DNA of 7,847 nucleotides, from the NCBI GenBank assembly GCA_903923345.1, contig CAIXXI010000132.1:1-7847 (forward strand), read 5' to 3'. The notes beneath the pieces are model-generated. The model searched no databases. It saw only the letters and a program-made list of their open reading frames with translations, and was not told where the DNA came from. A program made the translations under genes and the position numbers. This stretch comes from an uncultured Burkholderiales bacterium (lineage in GTDB: Bacteria > Pseudomonadota > Gammaproteobacteria > Burkholderiales > Burkholderiaceae_E). This document shows, piece by piece, positions 1-6,362 of this stretch (position 1 is the first letter of the stretch; every line of letters starts with the position of its first letter).

Positions 1-378
1 CGCAATGAACCGCGCGGCGTGGGCGGCATCTTCTTCGACGACTTTCATGCACTGGGCTTCGATCGTTCATTCGAGATGATGAGAAGCGTCGGCGACGCCT
101 TCCTCACCGCGTATGCACCGATCGTCGAGCGCCGCAAGGACACCCCCTACGGTGAACGCGAGCGCGACTTCCAGGCCTATCGGCGGGGCCGTTACGTCGA
201 ATTCAATCTGGTCTTCGATCGCGGCACGCTGTTCGGACTGCAATCAGGCGGGCGCACCGAATCCATCCTGGTCTCGATGCCGCCGATCGTGAAATGGCGC
301 TATGCCTGGCATCCGGAACCCGGATCGCCGGAGGCCAAGCTCTACGACACCTTCCTGCAGCCCCGCGAATGGGTGTGA
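1..378 (+). CDS. hemF: Oxygen-dependent coproporphyrinogen III oxidase, C-terminal part (5' truncated by the window)
   Basis: HemF decarboxylates two propionate side chains of coproporphyrinogen III to give protoporphyrinogen IX, using O2, in cytoplasmic haem synthesis. The frame is open from base 1 and gives the last 125 residues; the family is about 300 long, so more than half the protein lies outside the window. Visible family signatures are RGVGGIFFDD at the left edge, then RGRYVEFNLVFDRGTLFGLQ and SGGRTESILVSMPP, ending in FLQPREWV, the usual HemF C-terminus. The GTG at base 19 lies inside the conserved motif and is not a start. The stop overlaps the start of nadD, which suggests coupled translation. 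Identification rests on direct motif recognition and is very secure; only the left boundary is unknown. Confidence 0.97.
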   Translation, partial: RNEPRGVGGIFFDDFHALGFDRSFEMMRSVGDAFLTAYAPIVERRKDTPYGERERDFQAYRRGRYVEFNLVFDRGTLFGLQSGGRTESILVSMPPIVKWRYAWHPEPGSPEAKLYDTFLQPREWV

Positions 379-1034
379 GCCCAGCGCGCAGGCGCACGAT
401 CGGGCTTGTCGGCGGCACCTTCGACCCGCCCCATGTGGGACACCTTGCGCTGGCCCGTTCGGCTCGCGATGCGCTGCTGCTCGATGAAGTCCGGTTCATC
501 CCGACCGGACGCTCCTGGCAGAAACCCGGCAGCGGCGCCGATGCCCGGCAGCGTCTGGAGATGGTCAGCCTGATGCTCGGTGAGGTCGCTCCTGAAGAGC
601 GCCTGTATGTCGATGGCCGCGAAGTCGGGCGTGAAGGCCCCAGCTATACCGTCGAAACCTTGACCTCCCTGCGGGCCGAACTCGGCGCCGAGGTGTCTCT
701 GGTGCTCATCCTGGGCAGCGACCAGCTTCACAACCTGCCCACCTGGCACCGCTGGCAGGACCTCTTTGCGCTGGCCCATATCGCAGCCACACAGCGCGAG
801 CGGATCGAACTCACCGGCCTGCCCGCAGAAGTCGAGGCGATGCTCGATGCACGCGGTCGCGACGCGCTGCCGAATGCGCCCTGCGGCAGCATCGTGTTCT
901 TCCGGATGCCTGCGGTGCCGGTGTCGGCCACGGCGCTGCGTGCTCAACTCGAAGCCGGACAGCGCCCCGATGGTCTGTCGCCGTCATGTGTTCTCGACTA
1001 TATTGCCTCGCACCGGCTGTATCGCCGGCCTTGA
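369..1034 (+). CDS. nadD: Nicotinate-nucleotide adenylyltransferase
   Basis: NadD transfers AMP from ATP to nicotinate mononucleotide, making deamido-NAD in the cytoplasmic NAD synthesis pathway. The 221-residue product has the nucleotidyltransferase signature GGTFDPPHVGH at residues 15-25, PSYTVETL near 91-98, LGSDQL followed by LPTWHRWQDL at about 115-132, and the second nucleotide-binding signature as VSATALR at 185-191 (the ISxTxIR type). Length is normal for the family. The start is a choice between ATG at 369 (10-base overlap with hemF) and GTG at 375 (4-base GTGA overlap); neither has a clear Shine-Dalgarno, so translation is probably coupled to hemF. An upstream extension to 294 would run deep into hemF and precede the family's normal N-terminus. 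The next gene, rsfS, starts 36 bases downstream, a common bacterial pairing. Confidence 0.96.
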   Translation: MGVSPARRRTIGLVGGTFDPPHVGHLALARSARDALLLDEVRFIPTGRSWQKPGSGADARQRLEMVSLMLGEVAPEERLYVDGREVGREGPSYTVETLTSLRAELGAEVSLVLILGSDQLHNLPTWHRWQDLFALAHIAATQRERIELTGLPAEVEAMLDARGRDALPNAPCGSIVFFRMPAVPVSATALRAQLEAGQRPDGLSPSCVLDYIASHRLYRRP

Positions 1035-1070
1035 AACCGCTGCACACCTGGCAGCCCTGATGGACCCCCG

Positions 1071-1442
1071 ATGGATCTGAAGAAACTTCAACGACTCGTG
1101 ATCGACGCACTCGAAGACGTCAAGGCACATGACATCAAAGTCTTCGACACCACGCCGCTCACCAGCCTGTTCGATCGGGTGATCATCACCAGCGCCACCT
1201 CGAATCGCCAGAGTCGCGCGCTCGCGGCCAGCGTGCGTGACGCCGTCAAGGACAAAGGCGGCGACGTCATTTCGGTCGAGGGCGAGGACACCGGCGAATG
1301 GGTCCTGGTCGATCTCGGGGACATCGTCGTGCACATCATGCAGCCGGCCGTGAGGGCCTACTACAACCTCGAGGAAATCTGGGGCGGTAAACCGGTTCGA
1401 GTCAAACTGCTCGCGGCCAGCACCCCGCGGGCTGCGCCCTGA
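1071..1442 (+). CDS. rsfS: Ribosomal silencing factor RsfS
   Basis: RsfS (RsfA, formerly YbeB/Iojap) binds protein uL14 on the large ribosomal subunit and blocks subunit joining, lowering translation when nutrients are scarce. The product has 123 residues, normal for the family. Recognisable features are the N-terminal helix (LQRLVIDALEDVKAHDIKV), the segment with FDRVIITSATSNRQSRALA at about 34-52, the signature VDLGDIVVHIM at 80-90, and YYNLEEIW at 97-104. The ATG at 1071 matches the normal N-terminus; a weak GATGG lies upstream. It sits between nadD and rlmH with gaps of 36 and 37 bases, the classic arrangement. The last ten residues (Ala/Pro-rich) look like a dispensable tail. Confidence 0.96.
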   Translation: MDLKKLQRLVIDALEDVKAHDIKVFDTTPLTSLFDRVIITSATSNRQSRALAASVRDAVKDKGGDVISVEGEDTGEWVLVDLGDIVVHIMQPAVRAYYNLEEIWGGKPVRVKLLAASTPRAAP

Positions 1443-1479
1443 GCCGCAACCGAGCGTTTTTCGCGGACCGGATCTCGAC

Positions 1480-1950
1480 ATGCTGCTGCGGGTGATCGCG
1501 GTCGGCCACAAGATGCCGCGCTGGGTCGACGAGGCGGTCGACGAGTTTTCCAGGCGCATGCCCCCTGAGCTGCGTCTTGAATGGAAGCCGGTCAAGGCCG
1601 AGACCCGCACTTCAGCTGGCACGCCCCAGCAGTGGAAGGAGCGCGAAGCGCAGCGCATCCGGGACGCCCTGCCGCCAGCCGCCCGGCTGGTGATGCTGGA
1701 TGAACGCGGCGCGAACCTCGACAGCGAAGGCCTGGCAGCACGGCTGACCTCATGGCAGCGCGAGGCACAACCGGTCGCCATGATGATCGGAGGGCCGGAC
1801 GGTCTGGACGACTCACTGAAGGCTGCAGCCCATGAATCGCTTCGGCTGTCGTCGCTGACCCTGCCGCATGCACTGGTCCGGGTGATTCTGGCCGAGCAAC
1901 TGTATCGGGCCTGGTCGATCAACGCGGGCCATCCTTACCATCGTGAATAA
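1480..1950 (+). CDS. rlmH: 23S rRNA (pseudouridine-1915 N3)-methyltransferase RlmH
   Basis: RlmH methylates N3 of pseudouridine 1915 in helix 69 of 23S rRNA, on assembled 70S ribosomes, using SAM. The 156-residue product matches the usual length (about 155). It is a SPOUT-fold enzyme: LVMLDERG at about 70-77, the SAM-binding GGPDGL at 104-109, and the knotted C-terminus from LTLPHALVRVILAEQLY at 126-142 to the nearly invariant ending GHPYHRE. The ATG at 1480 gives the family N-terminus MLLRVIAVGHKMPRWVDEA. There is only a weak purine-rich stretch (CGGATCTCGAC) ahead of it. The last eight bases overlap the GTG start of maf. Function is assigned from family knowledge and the match is very strong. 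Confidence 0.97.
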   Translation: MLLRVIAVGHKMPRWVDEAVDEFSRRMPPELRLEWKPVKAETRTSAGTPQQWKEREAQRIRDALPPAARLVMLDERGANLDSEGLAARLTSWQREAQPVAMMIGGPDGLDDSLKAAAHESLRLSSLTLPHALVRVILAEQLYRAWSINAGHPYHRE

Positions 1951-2566
1951 GTCCGCCGATTTCATCTGGCTCGCTTCGCAAAGCCCGCGCCGACAGGAGC
2001 TGCTCACGCAGATCGGCGTTCGCTTCGAGCTGCTGCTGGCAGGCCCAGAAGAAGATGCCGAGGCACTCGAAGTGCATCGGCCCGGCGAGTCACCCACGCA
2101 GTATGTCGAGCGGGTCGTACTCGACAAGGCGCGAGCCGCCACCGCGCGGCATGCAGCGCGTGAGCTGCCTTCGGCACCGATTCTTGTTGCCGACACCACG
2201 GTGGCGATCGGTGGCAGCCTGCTGGGCAAACCGTCCGATCCAGCTGAGGCCAAACAGATGCTGGCGCAGCTGTCAGGTCGTTCGCACCGGGTCCTGACTT
2301 CGGTTGCGGTGGTCCGCAGATCACGAATCGATCAACTGACCCGGATCTCCAAGGTCCGGTTTGCGCGGATGACCGCTGCGCAAATCGATGCCTATGTGGC
2401 CAGCGGCGAGCCCTTCGGCAAGGCCGGCAGCTATGGGATCCAGGGTCGGGCAGCCGCCTTCGTGCGGGCGATCGAGGGCAGCTACTCCGGTATCATGGGC
2501 CTGCCCCTTCATGAGACCGCAACGCTGTTGCGCCGCGCAGGCATCGAGACAGCTCCCGCACCATGA
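1943..2566 (+). CDS. maf: Maf-family dTTP/UTP pyrophosphatase (YhdE type)
   Basis: Maf proteins hydrolyse nucleoside triphosphates to monophosphate and pyrophosphate; the YhdE subgroup prefers dTTP, UTP and modified pyrimidine nucleotides and may clean the pool or affect septum formation. The 207-residue product shows LASQSPRR at 10-17 (substrate loop), ADTTV at 83-87 with the probable catalytic Asp84, GKPSD at 95-99, LSGRSHRVLT at 110-119, and YGIQGRAAAFV plus GSYSGIMGLP at about 164-188. The last two segments point to YhdE rather than YceF. The start is GTG at 1943, inside the end of rlmH; it is the only sensible choice because the first motif begins nine residues later. The stop overlaps the rng start as ATGA. 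The subfamily call is by motif, not alignment. Confidence 0.94.
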   Translation: MNKSADFIWLASQSPRRQELLTQIGVRFELLLAGPEEDAEALEVHRPGESPTQYVERVVLDKARAATARHAARELPSAPILVADTTVAIGGSLLGKPSDPAEAKQMLAQLSGRSHRVLTSVAVVRRSRIDQLTRISKVRFARMTAAQIDAYVASGEPFGKAGSYGIQGRAAAFVRAIEGSYSGIMGLPLHETATLLRRAGIETAPAP

Positions 2567-4014
2567 CCGAAGACATTCTGGTGAATGTGTCCGCCTTCGA
2601 AGTCCGGGTGGCACTCGTGCAGCAAGGCGCAGTTCAGGAATTTCACCTGGAACGCAGTGCCTCGCGCGGCATGGTCGGCAACATCTATTTCGGCAAAGTG
2701 GCTCGCGTGCTGCCGGGCATGCAGTCGGCCTTCATCGATATCGGCCTTGATCGCGCCGCCTTCCTGCATGTTGCCGATCTCTGGCAGACGCGCGGCAATC
2801 CGCAGGCCACACCGATCGAAAAGCTGCTCTACGAGAGCCAACCCTTGCTGGTTCAGGTGATCAAGGATCCGATCGGCACGAAGGGCGCGCGCTTGTCGAC
2901 GCAACTCAGCATCGCCGGACGCATGCTGGTTTACCTGCCTCAGGATCCGCATATCGGTGTGTCGCAGCGCATCGAGAGCGAGGCCGAACGTGCGCAACTG
3001 CGCGAGCGCATCCAGCGCCTCATGCCGGCTGACGAGAAGGGCGGTTTCATCGTCCGCACCATGGCCGAGGATTCCACCGAAAGCGAGCTGGCTGCCGACA
3101 TCGACTACCTGCGCACCCGATGGCGCCAGATCCTCGAATCGAGCAAGACGCATCCGCCCCCATCGCTGCTGTATCAGGAACTGAGCCTGACCCAGCGGGT
3201 GCTGCGCGACATTGCGGGCGAGCACACCACCGGCATCATCGTCGACTCACCGTCAGCCCTGGAAGAACTGCAGTCCTTTGCGGGCATCTACATGCCCTCT
3301 CTGCTGGGCAAGTTGCGTCGCCACGCAGGCGACCGACCGCTGTTCGACCTGCATGGTGTGGAGGAAGAACTTGAACGCGCGCTCTCCCGCCGGGTCGACC
3401 TCAAATCGGGCGGCTATCTGATCATCGATCAGACTGAAGCCATGACCACGATCGATGTCAACACCGGCGGCTTCGTCGGTGGTCGCAATTTCGACGACAC
3501 CGTGTTTCGCACCAACCTCGAGGCGGCCCATGCCATCGCACGGCAATTGCGGGTGCGCAACCTCGGCGGCATCGTGATTGTCGATTTCATCGACATGCAC
3601 AACACCGAGCACCGCGATGCCGTGCAGTCCGAACTGCGCAAGGCGCTCGATCGGGATCACACCAAGACCACGGTCAACGGGTTCACCTCGCTGGGGCTGG
3701 TCGAAGTCACCCGCAAGCGCACCCGGGAATCACTCGCACATATCCTGTGCGAACCCTGCGCGACCTGCGCGGGCAAGGGCGTGATTCGCACCGCCCGCAC
3801 GGTCGCCTTCGGGATCATGCGCGAGATCCAGCGCGAAGCCCGCCAGTTCAATCCGCGCGAGTTCCGCATCCTGGCCTCGCAGTCGGTGATCGACCTGTTC
3901 CTCGAAGAGGAATCACAGCACCTGGCTGCACTGGGCGACGCGATCGGCAAGCCGATTTCGCTGCAGGTCGAGAACCTGTATTCGCAGGAGCAGTACGACA
4001 TCGTTCTGATGTAG
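2563..4014 (+). CDS. rng: Ribonuclease G
   Basis: RNase G (CafA) is a single-strand endoribonuclease of the RNase E/G family that matures the 5' end of 16S rRNA and starts decay of some mRNAs in the cytoplasm. The 483-residue length fits RNase G (about 490) and not RNase E, whose long C-terminal scaffold is absent. An S1 domain spans about 35-130 (GNIYFGKVARVLPGMQSAFIDIG). The catalytic region has IDVNTGGFVG with Asp298 and VDFIDM with Asp341, matching the two metal-binding aspartates of RNase E. The Zn-link cysteines are Cys399 and Cys402 in C-A-T-C, preceded by Cys396; many homologues have C-P-x-C. The ATG overlaps the maf stop (ATGA), and there is no good Shine-Dalgarno, so translation is probably coupled. 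It is the last gene of the cluster. Confidence 0.97.
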   Translation: MTEDILVNVSAFEVRVALVQQGAVQEFHLERSASRGMVGNIYFGKVARVLPGMQSAFIDIGLDRAAFLHVADLWQTRGNPQATPIEKLLYESQPLLVQVIKDPIGTKGARLSTQLSIAGRMLVYLPQDPHIGVSQRIESEAERAQLRERIQRLMPADEKGGFIVRTMAEDSTESELAADIDYLRTRWRQILESSKTHPPPSLLYQELSLTQRVLRDIAGEHTTGIIVDSPSALEELQSFAGIYMPSLLGKLRRHAGDRPLFDLHGVEEELERALSRRVDLKSGGYLIIDQTEAMTTIDVNTGGFVGGRNFDDTVFRTNLEAAHAIARQLRVRNLGGIVIVDFIDMHNTEHRDAVQSELRKALDRDHTKTTVNGFTSLGLVEVTRKRTRESLAHILCEPCATCAGKGVIRTARTVAFGIMREIQREARQFNPREFRILASQSVIDLFLEEESQHLAALGDAIGKPISLQVENLYSQEQYDIVLM

Positions 4015-4091
4015 TGCGTGACTTTCAAGCCTCTGCCACGCTCGACTAAACTCATCGAACGAGACACCCCTTCATATCCCGGAAAACCCCT

Positions 4092-5297
4092 ATGAAACGA
4101 GCCGCGATCGTCAGCCCTCTTCGAACCCCCATCGGCGCCTTCGGCGGATCGCTCAAGAGCGTACCGGTCGAGGAGCTCGGCGCCAGTGTGGCGCGCGCGG
4201 TCATCGAGCGCAGCGGACTCGACCCGGCTCGCCTTGACGACGTGGTGTTCTCGCAAAGTTATGCCAATGGCGAGGCGCCCTGCACCGGCCGCTGGGTCGC
4301 GCTGCAGGCGGGCTTTCCGATTGAAGTCGCTGGCATGCAGCTGGATCGTCGCTGCGGCGGTGGTCTGCAGTCGATTGCCACTGCCGCGATGATGGTCCAG
4401 ACCGGGGCGGCCGACGTGGTCATGGCCGGTGGCGTCGAGAGCATGAGCAATGTCGAGTACTACACCACCGACATGCGCTGGGGCTCACGCTCGGGCACGG
4501 TCAAATTGCACGATCGCCTGGACCGCGGTCGCGAGCGCTCGCAGCCCGAGCATCGCTTCGGCAAGATCAGCGGCATGATCGAGACCGCCGAGAACCTGGC
4601 CCGTCAGTACCACATCAGCCGAGACGAAGCCGATGCCTTCGCGGCACGCAGCCATCAGCGCGCAGCAGCGGCCTGGGCAGAGGGCAAATTCGACCAGGAA
4701 GTGGTGCCGGTCTCGGTGCCGCAACGTCGCGGCGATCCAGTCGTGGTGGGCCGTGATGAAGGCATTCGTGCCGAGACCACCGCGCAATCCCTGGCCGGCC
4801 TGAAGCCGATCATGAAGGACGGCACCGTGACTGCCGGCAACGCCAGCCAGCAAAACGATGCGGCCGCTGCCTGTCTCGTCGTGGCCGAAGACAAACTCGC
4901 CGAGCTGGGTCTGGAGCCGATCGGCTGGCTGGTCGGCTGGGCGGTGGCTGGATGCGAGCCCGGCTGCATGGGCATCGGCCCTGTGCCTGCCGTCGAAAAG
5001 CTGATGCGCCGCACCGGCATGCGATTCGACCAGATGGACCTGATCGAACTCAACGAAGCCTTTGCCTGTCAGGCCCTCTCAGTGCTCAAGGGCTGGGGCA
5101 GCAGCCTGTCGGAACTCGACGGCCGCCTGAACGTCAACGGCTCGGGCATTTCGCTGGGCCACCCGGTCGGTGCCACCGGCGTGCGGATCATGACCACGCT
5201 GATGTACGAAATGCAGCGACGCGGTGCCCGCTACGGCCTGGAGACCATGTGCATCGGCGGTGGCCAGGGCATTGCCGCGATCTTCGAGCGTGCCTGA
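4092..5297 (+). CDS. Thiolase family protein (acetyl-CoA C-acyltransferase / acetyltransferase)
   Basis: Thiolases either cleave 3-ketoacyl-CoA with CoA (beta-oxidation) or condense two acetyl-CoA (for example toward polyhydroxybutyrate). The 401-residue length is typical. The catalytic set is complete: nucleophile Cys88 in LDRRCGGGLQS, NEAF at 321-324, His357 in GHPVGATG, and Cys387 in CIGGGQG. The N-terminus (RTPIGAFGGSL) and MGIGPVPA at 293-300 are also standard. The covering loop reads SGMIETAENLA at 160-170, where the Zoogloea biosynthetic thiolase has HMGTTAENVA, so the pocket may differ; substrate is therefore left open. The start ATG has GGAA seven bases upstream. The gene lies 77 bases after rng, so it may have its own promoter, and no other fatty-acid or PHB gene is nearby. 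The family is certain; the pathway is not. Confidence 0.95.
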   Translation: MKRAAIVSPLRTPIGAFGGSLKSVPVEELGASVARAVIERSGLDPARLDDVVFSQSYANGEAPCTGRWVALQAGFPIEVAGMQLDRRCGGGLQSIATAAMMVQTGAADVVMAGGVESMSNVEYYTTDMRWGSRSGTVKLHDRLDRGRERSQPEHRFGKISGMIETAENLARQYHISRDEADAFAARSHQRAAAAWAEGKFDQEVVPVSVPQRRGDPVVVGRDEGIRAETTAQSLAGLKPIMKDGTVTAGNASQQNDAAAACLVVAEDKLAELGLEPIGWLVGWAVAGCEPGCMGIGPVPAVEKLMRRTGMRFDQMDLIELNEAFACQALSVLKGWGSSLSELDGRLNVNGSGISLGHPVGATGVRIMTTLMYEMQRRGARYGLETMCIGGGQGIAAIFERA

Positions 5298-5320
5298 TAC
5301 CGACTGCCTGACCGCCTCTG

Positions 5321-5350
5321 CCCACATCACACCACACACCACACCCATCA
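5321..5350 (+). promoter_or_regulatory. G-free CA-rich leader upstream of the methyltransferase Shine-Dalgarno
   Basis: These 30 bases contain 17 C, 11 A, 2 T and no G, in a genome segment where G is abundant. They end exactly where the AGGAG ribosome site begins. Such unstructured CA-rich tracts are known to keep start sites open, to be targets of GcvB-type small RNAs, or, being C-rich and G-poor, to act as Rho loading sites. Which of these applies, if any, cannot be told from sequence. Confidence 0.4.
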
Positions 5351-5354
5351 GGAG
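5350..5354 (+). promoter_or_regulatory. Strong ribosome binding site (AGGAG) deciding the methyltransferase start
   Basis: AGGAG lies seven bases ahead of the ATG at 5362. It settles the start of the methyltransferase against the in-frame GTG at 5224, which lies inside the thiolase gene. It is the best Shine-Dalgarno on the + strand of this window, in contrast with the poorly marked, overlapping starts of the left-hand cluster. Confidence 0.85.
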
Positions 5355-5361
5355 TGCTCAC

Positions 5362-6291
5362 ATGACTGCACCACTGCGTTCGGCCAACGATGCCCAGCCG
5401 ACCGTCCCCGAATTGAACCGTCGCCGCCTGCTGGGGCTGGCAGCCGCTGTCCCATTGACGGCTCTGCCCGGCTGGTCCAGTGCACAGACCTCGACGTTCA
5501 CACCGAACGTCGGTCAGCAAGGCAAGGATGTGATCTGGGTGCCCACGCCGGATGCACTGGTCAACCGGATGCTGCGCATGGCCCAGGTGACGTCAAACGA
5601 CTTCGTGGTCGACCTCGGATCAGGCGACGGCAAGATCGTGATTGCGGCCGCTCGCGATTTCAAGGCACGGTCATTGGGCGTCGAATTCAACGCAGACATG
5701 GTCGGCCTGTCCCGACGCAATGCCCAGGCTGCCGGCGTCGATCAACTGGCCCGCTTCGAGCAGGGCGACATCTTCACCTTTGATTTCACCCAGGCAACGG
5801 TGGTCACCATGTACCTGTTGCCCGGACTGAACCTGAAACTCCGACCGCAACTGCTTCGCATGCGCCCGGGCACGCGCCTGGTCACGCATCAGTTCACCAT
5901 GGGCAGCTGGGAGCCGGATGACAGCAGCAACGTTGAGAATCGGCCCGGCTATCTCTGGATCGTGCCGGCACCGGTCGGTGGCGGCTGGAAGATGACCACG
6001 ACTGACAGCGCAGGAGCTCGGGAAGCGACGGTCCGGTTCACGCAGGCATTCCAGCAGGTCGGGGGCACCGTCACCATGGGCACGATGGATGCACGCATCC
6101 GTGCCCCACGCCTCAGCGGTGATCTGCTCAGCTTCGAACTGATGGACGAGCGCGGCACGCTGCGCTCGTATTCAGGTCGGGTCGCCGGTGATCGGATCGA
6201 GGGCAATACCCGCGCGGTCGATGGCAGCGAAGGGCGTTTCTTCGCGACCCGCACAGGACCGGGCACACCGGTCGATGGCGGCCGGGACTGA
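5362..6291 (+). CDS. Putatively exported class I SAM-dependent methyltransferase with extra C-terminal domain
   Basis: The 309-residue product has an N-terminal export-like segment: RRR at 20-22, a hydrophobic core LLGLAAAVPLTALPG at 23-37, and a likely cut after Ala41 (SSA/QT). It could be Tat or Sec. The methyltransferase domain follows: VPTPDALVNRML at 60-71, the SAM-binding VDLGSGDG at 83-90, acidic Glu108 in GVEFN, GDIFTFDF at 135-142, YLLPGLNLKLRP at 151-162, and MGSWEPDD at 180-187. The layout resembles the FAM173/ATPSCKMT-like protein lysine methyltransferases, from memory. The last 90 or so residues (about 212-298) look like a separate beta-rich domain with GDLLSFEL and YSGRVAGDRIEG. 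The substrate is unknown. It follows the thiolase by 64 bases on the same strand and may be co-transcribed. The fold call is firm; export and target are inference. Confidence 0.85.
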   Translation: MTAPLRSANDAQPTVPELNRRRLLGLAAAVPLTALPGWSSAQTSTFTPNVGQQGKDVIWVPTPDALVNRMLRMAQVTSNDFVVDLGSGDGKIVIAAARDFKARSLGVEFNADMVGLSRRNAQAAGVDQLARFEQGDIFTFDFTQATVVTMYLLPGLNLKLRPQLLRMRPGTRLVTHQFTMGSWEPDDSSNVENRPGYLWIVPAPVGGGWKMTTTDSAGAREATVRFTQAFQQVGGTVTMGTMDARIRAPRLSGDLLSFELMDERGTLRSYSGRVAGDRIEGNTRAVDGSEGRFFATRTGPGTPVDGGRD

Positions 6292-6311
6292 CCCTTCGCA
6301 ATCAGGAGCAG

Positions 6312-6340
6312 CCCGGCCGGCAGCTCACTGCTGCGCCGGG
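6312..6340. terminator. GC-rich hairpin between convergent genes, possible two-way terminator
   Basis: CCCGGC at 6312-6317 pairs perfectly with GCCGGG at 6335-6340, and inside it GCAGC at 6320-6324 pairs with GCTGC at 6330-6334 around a five-base loop (TCACT), leaving a two-base CG bulge at 6318-6319. It lies in the 71-base gap between the convergent methyltransferase and peroxidase-related genes, the right place to stop both transcripts. There is no T-tract on either side, so it is not a canonical intrinsic terminator and may instead protect 3' ends. Confidence 0.5.
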
Positions 6341-6362
6341 TCTGCCCAGACTCAGCACTGCT

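Noticed and set aside
294..368. Upstream extension of nadD into hemF
   Set aside because: The nucleotide-binding motif normally lies near the N-terminus; the extra 25 residues are hemF sequence read in another frame.
342..947. 201-codon open frame on the - strand opposite nadD
   Set aside because: Low-complexity, His/Arg/Gln-rich translation and no recognised motif; fully covered by nadD.
984..1922. 312-codon open frame on the - strand
   Set aside because: It lies opposite rsfS and rlmH, both certain genes. Its translation is Ser/Arg-rich with no family motif, typical of an antisense shadow in GC-rich DNA.
2509..3225. 238-codon open frame on the - strand opposite rng
   Set aside because: Covers the S1 region of a well-supported RNase G, with no independent motif or ribosome site.
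4024..4052. Possible promoter before the thiolase (TTCAAG, 17-base spacer, TAAACT)
   Set aside because: Only 3 of 6 and 4 of 6 matches to the sigma-70 boxes, which is easily met by chance. A promoter in this gap is plausible but not supported by these boxes.
3657..4256. 199-codon open frame on the - strand spanning the rng-thiolase gap
   Set aside because: It crosses the ends of two certain genes and the short gap between them; no motif seen.
5224..5361. Upstream extension of the methyltransferase to GTG at 5224
   Set aside because: It would overlap the thiolase by 74 bases, bury the AGGAG site inside the gene, and push the signal-like segment far from the N-terminus.
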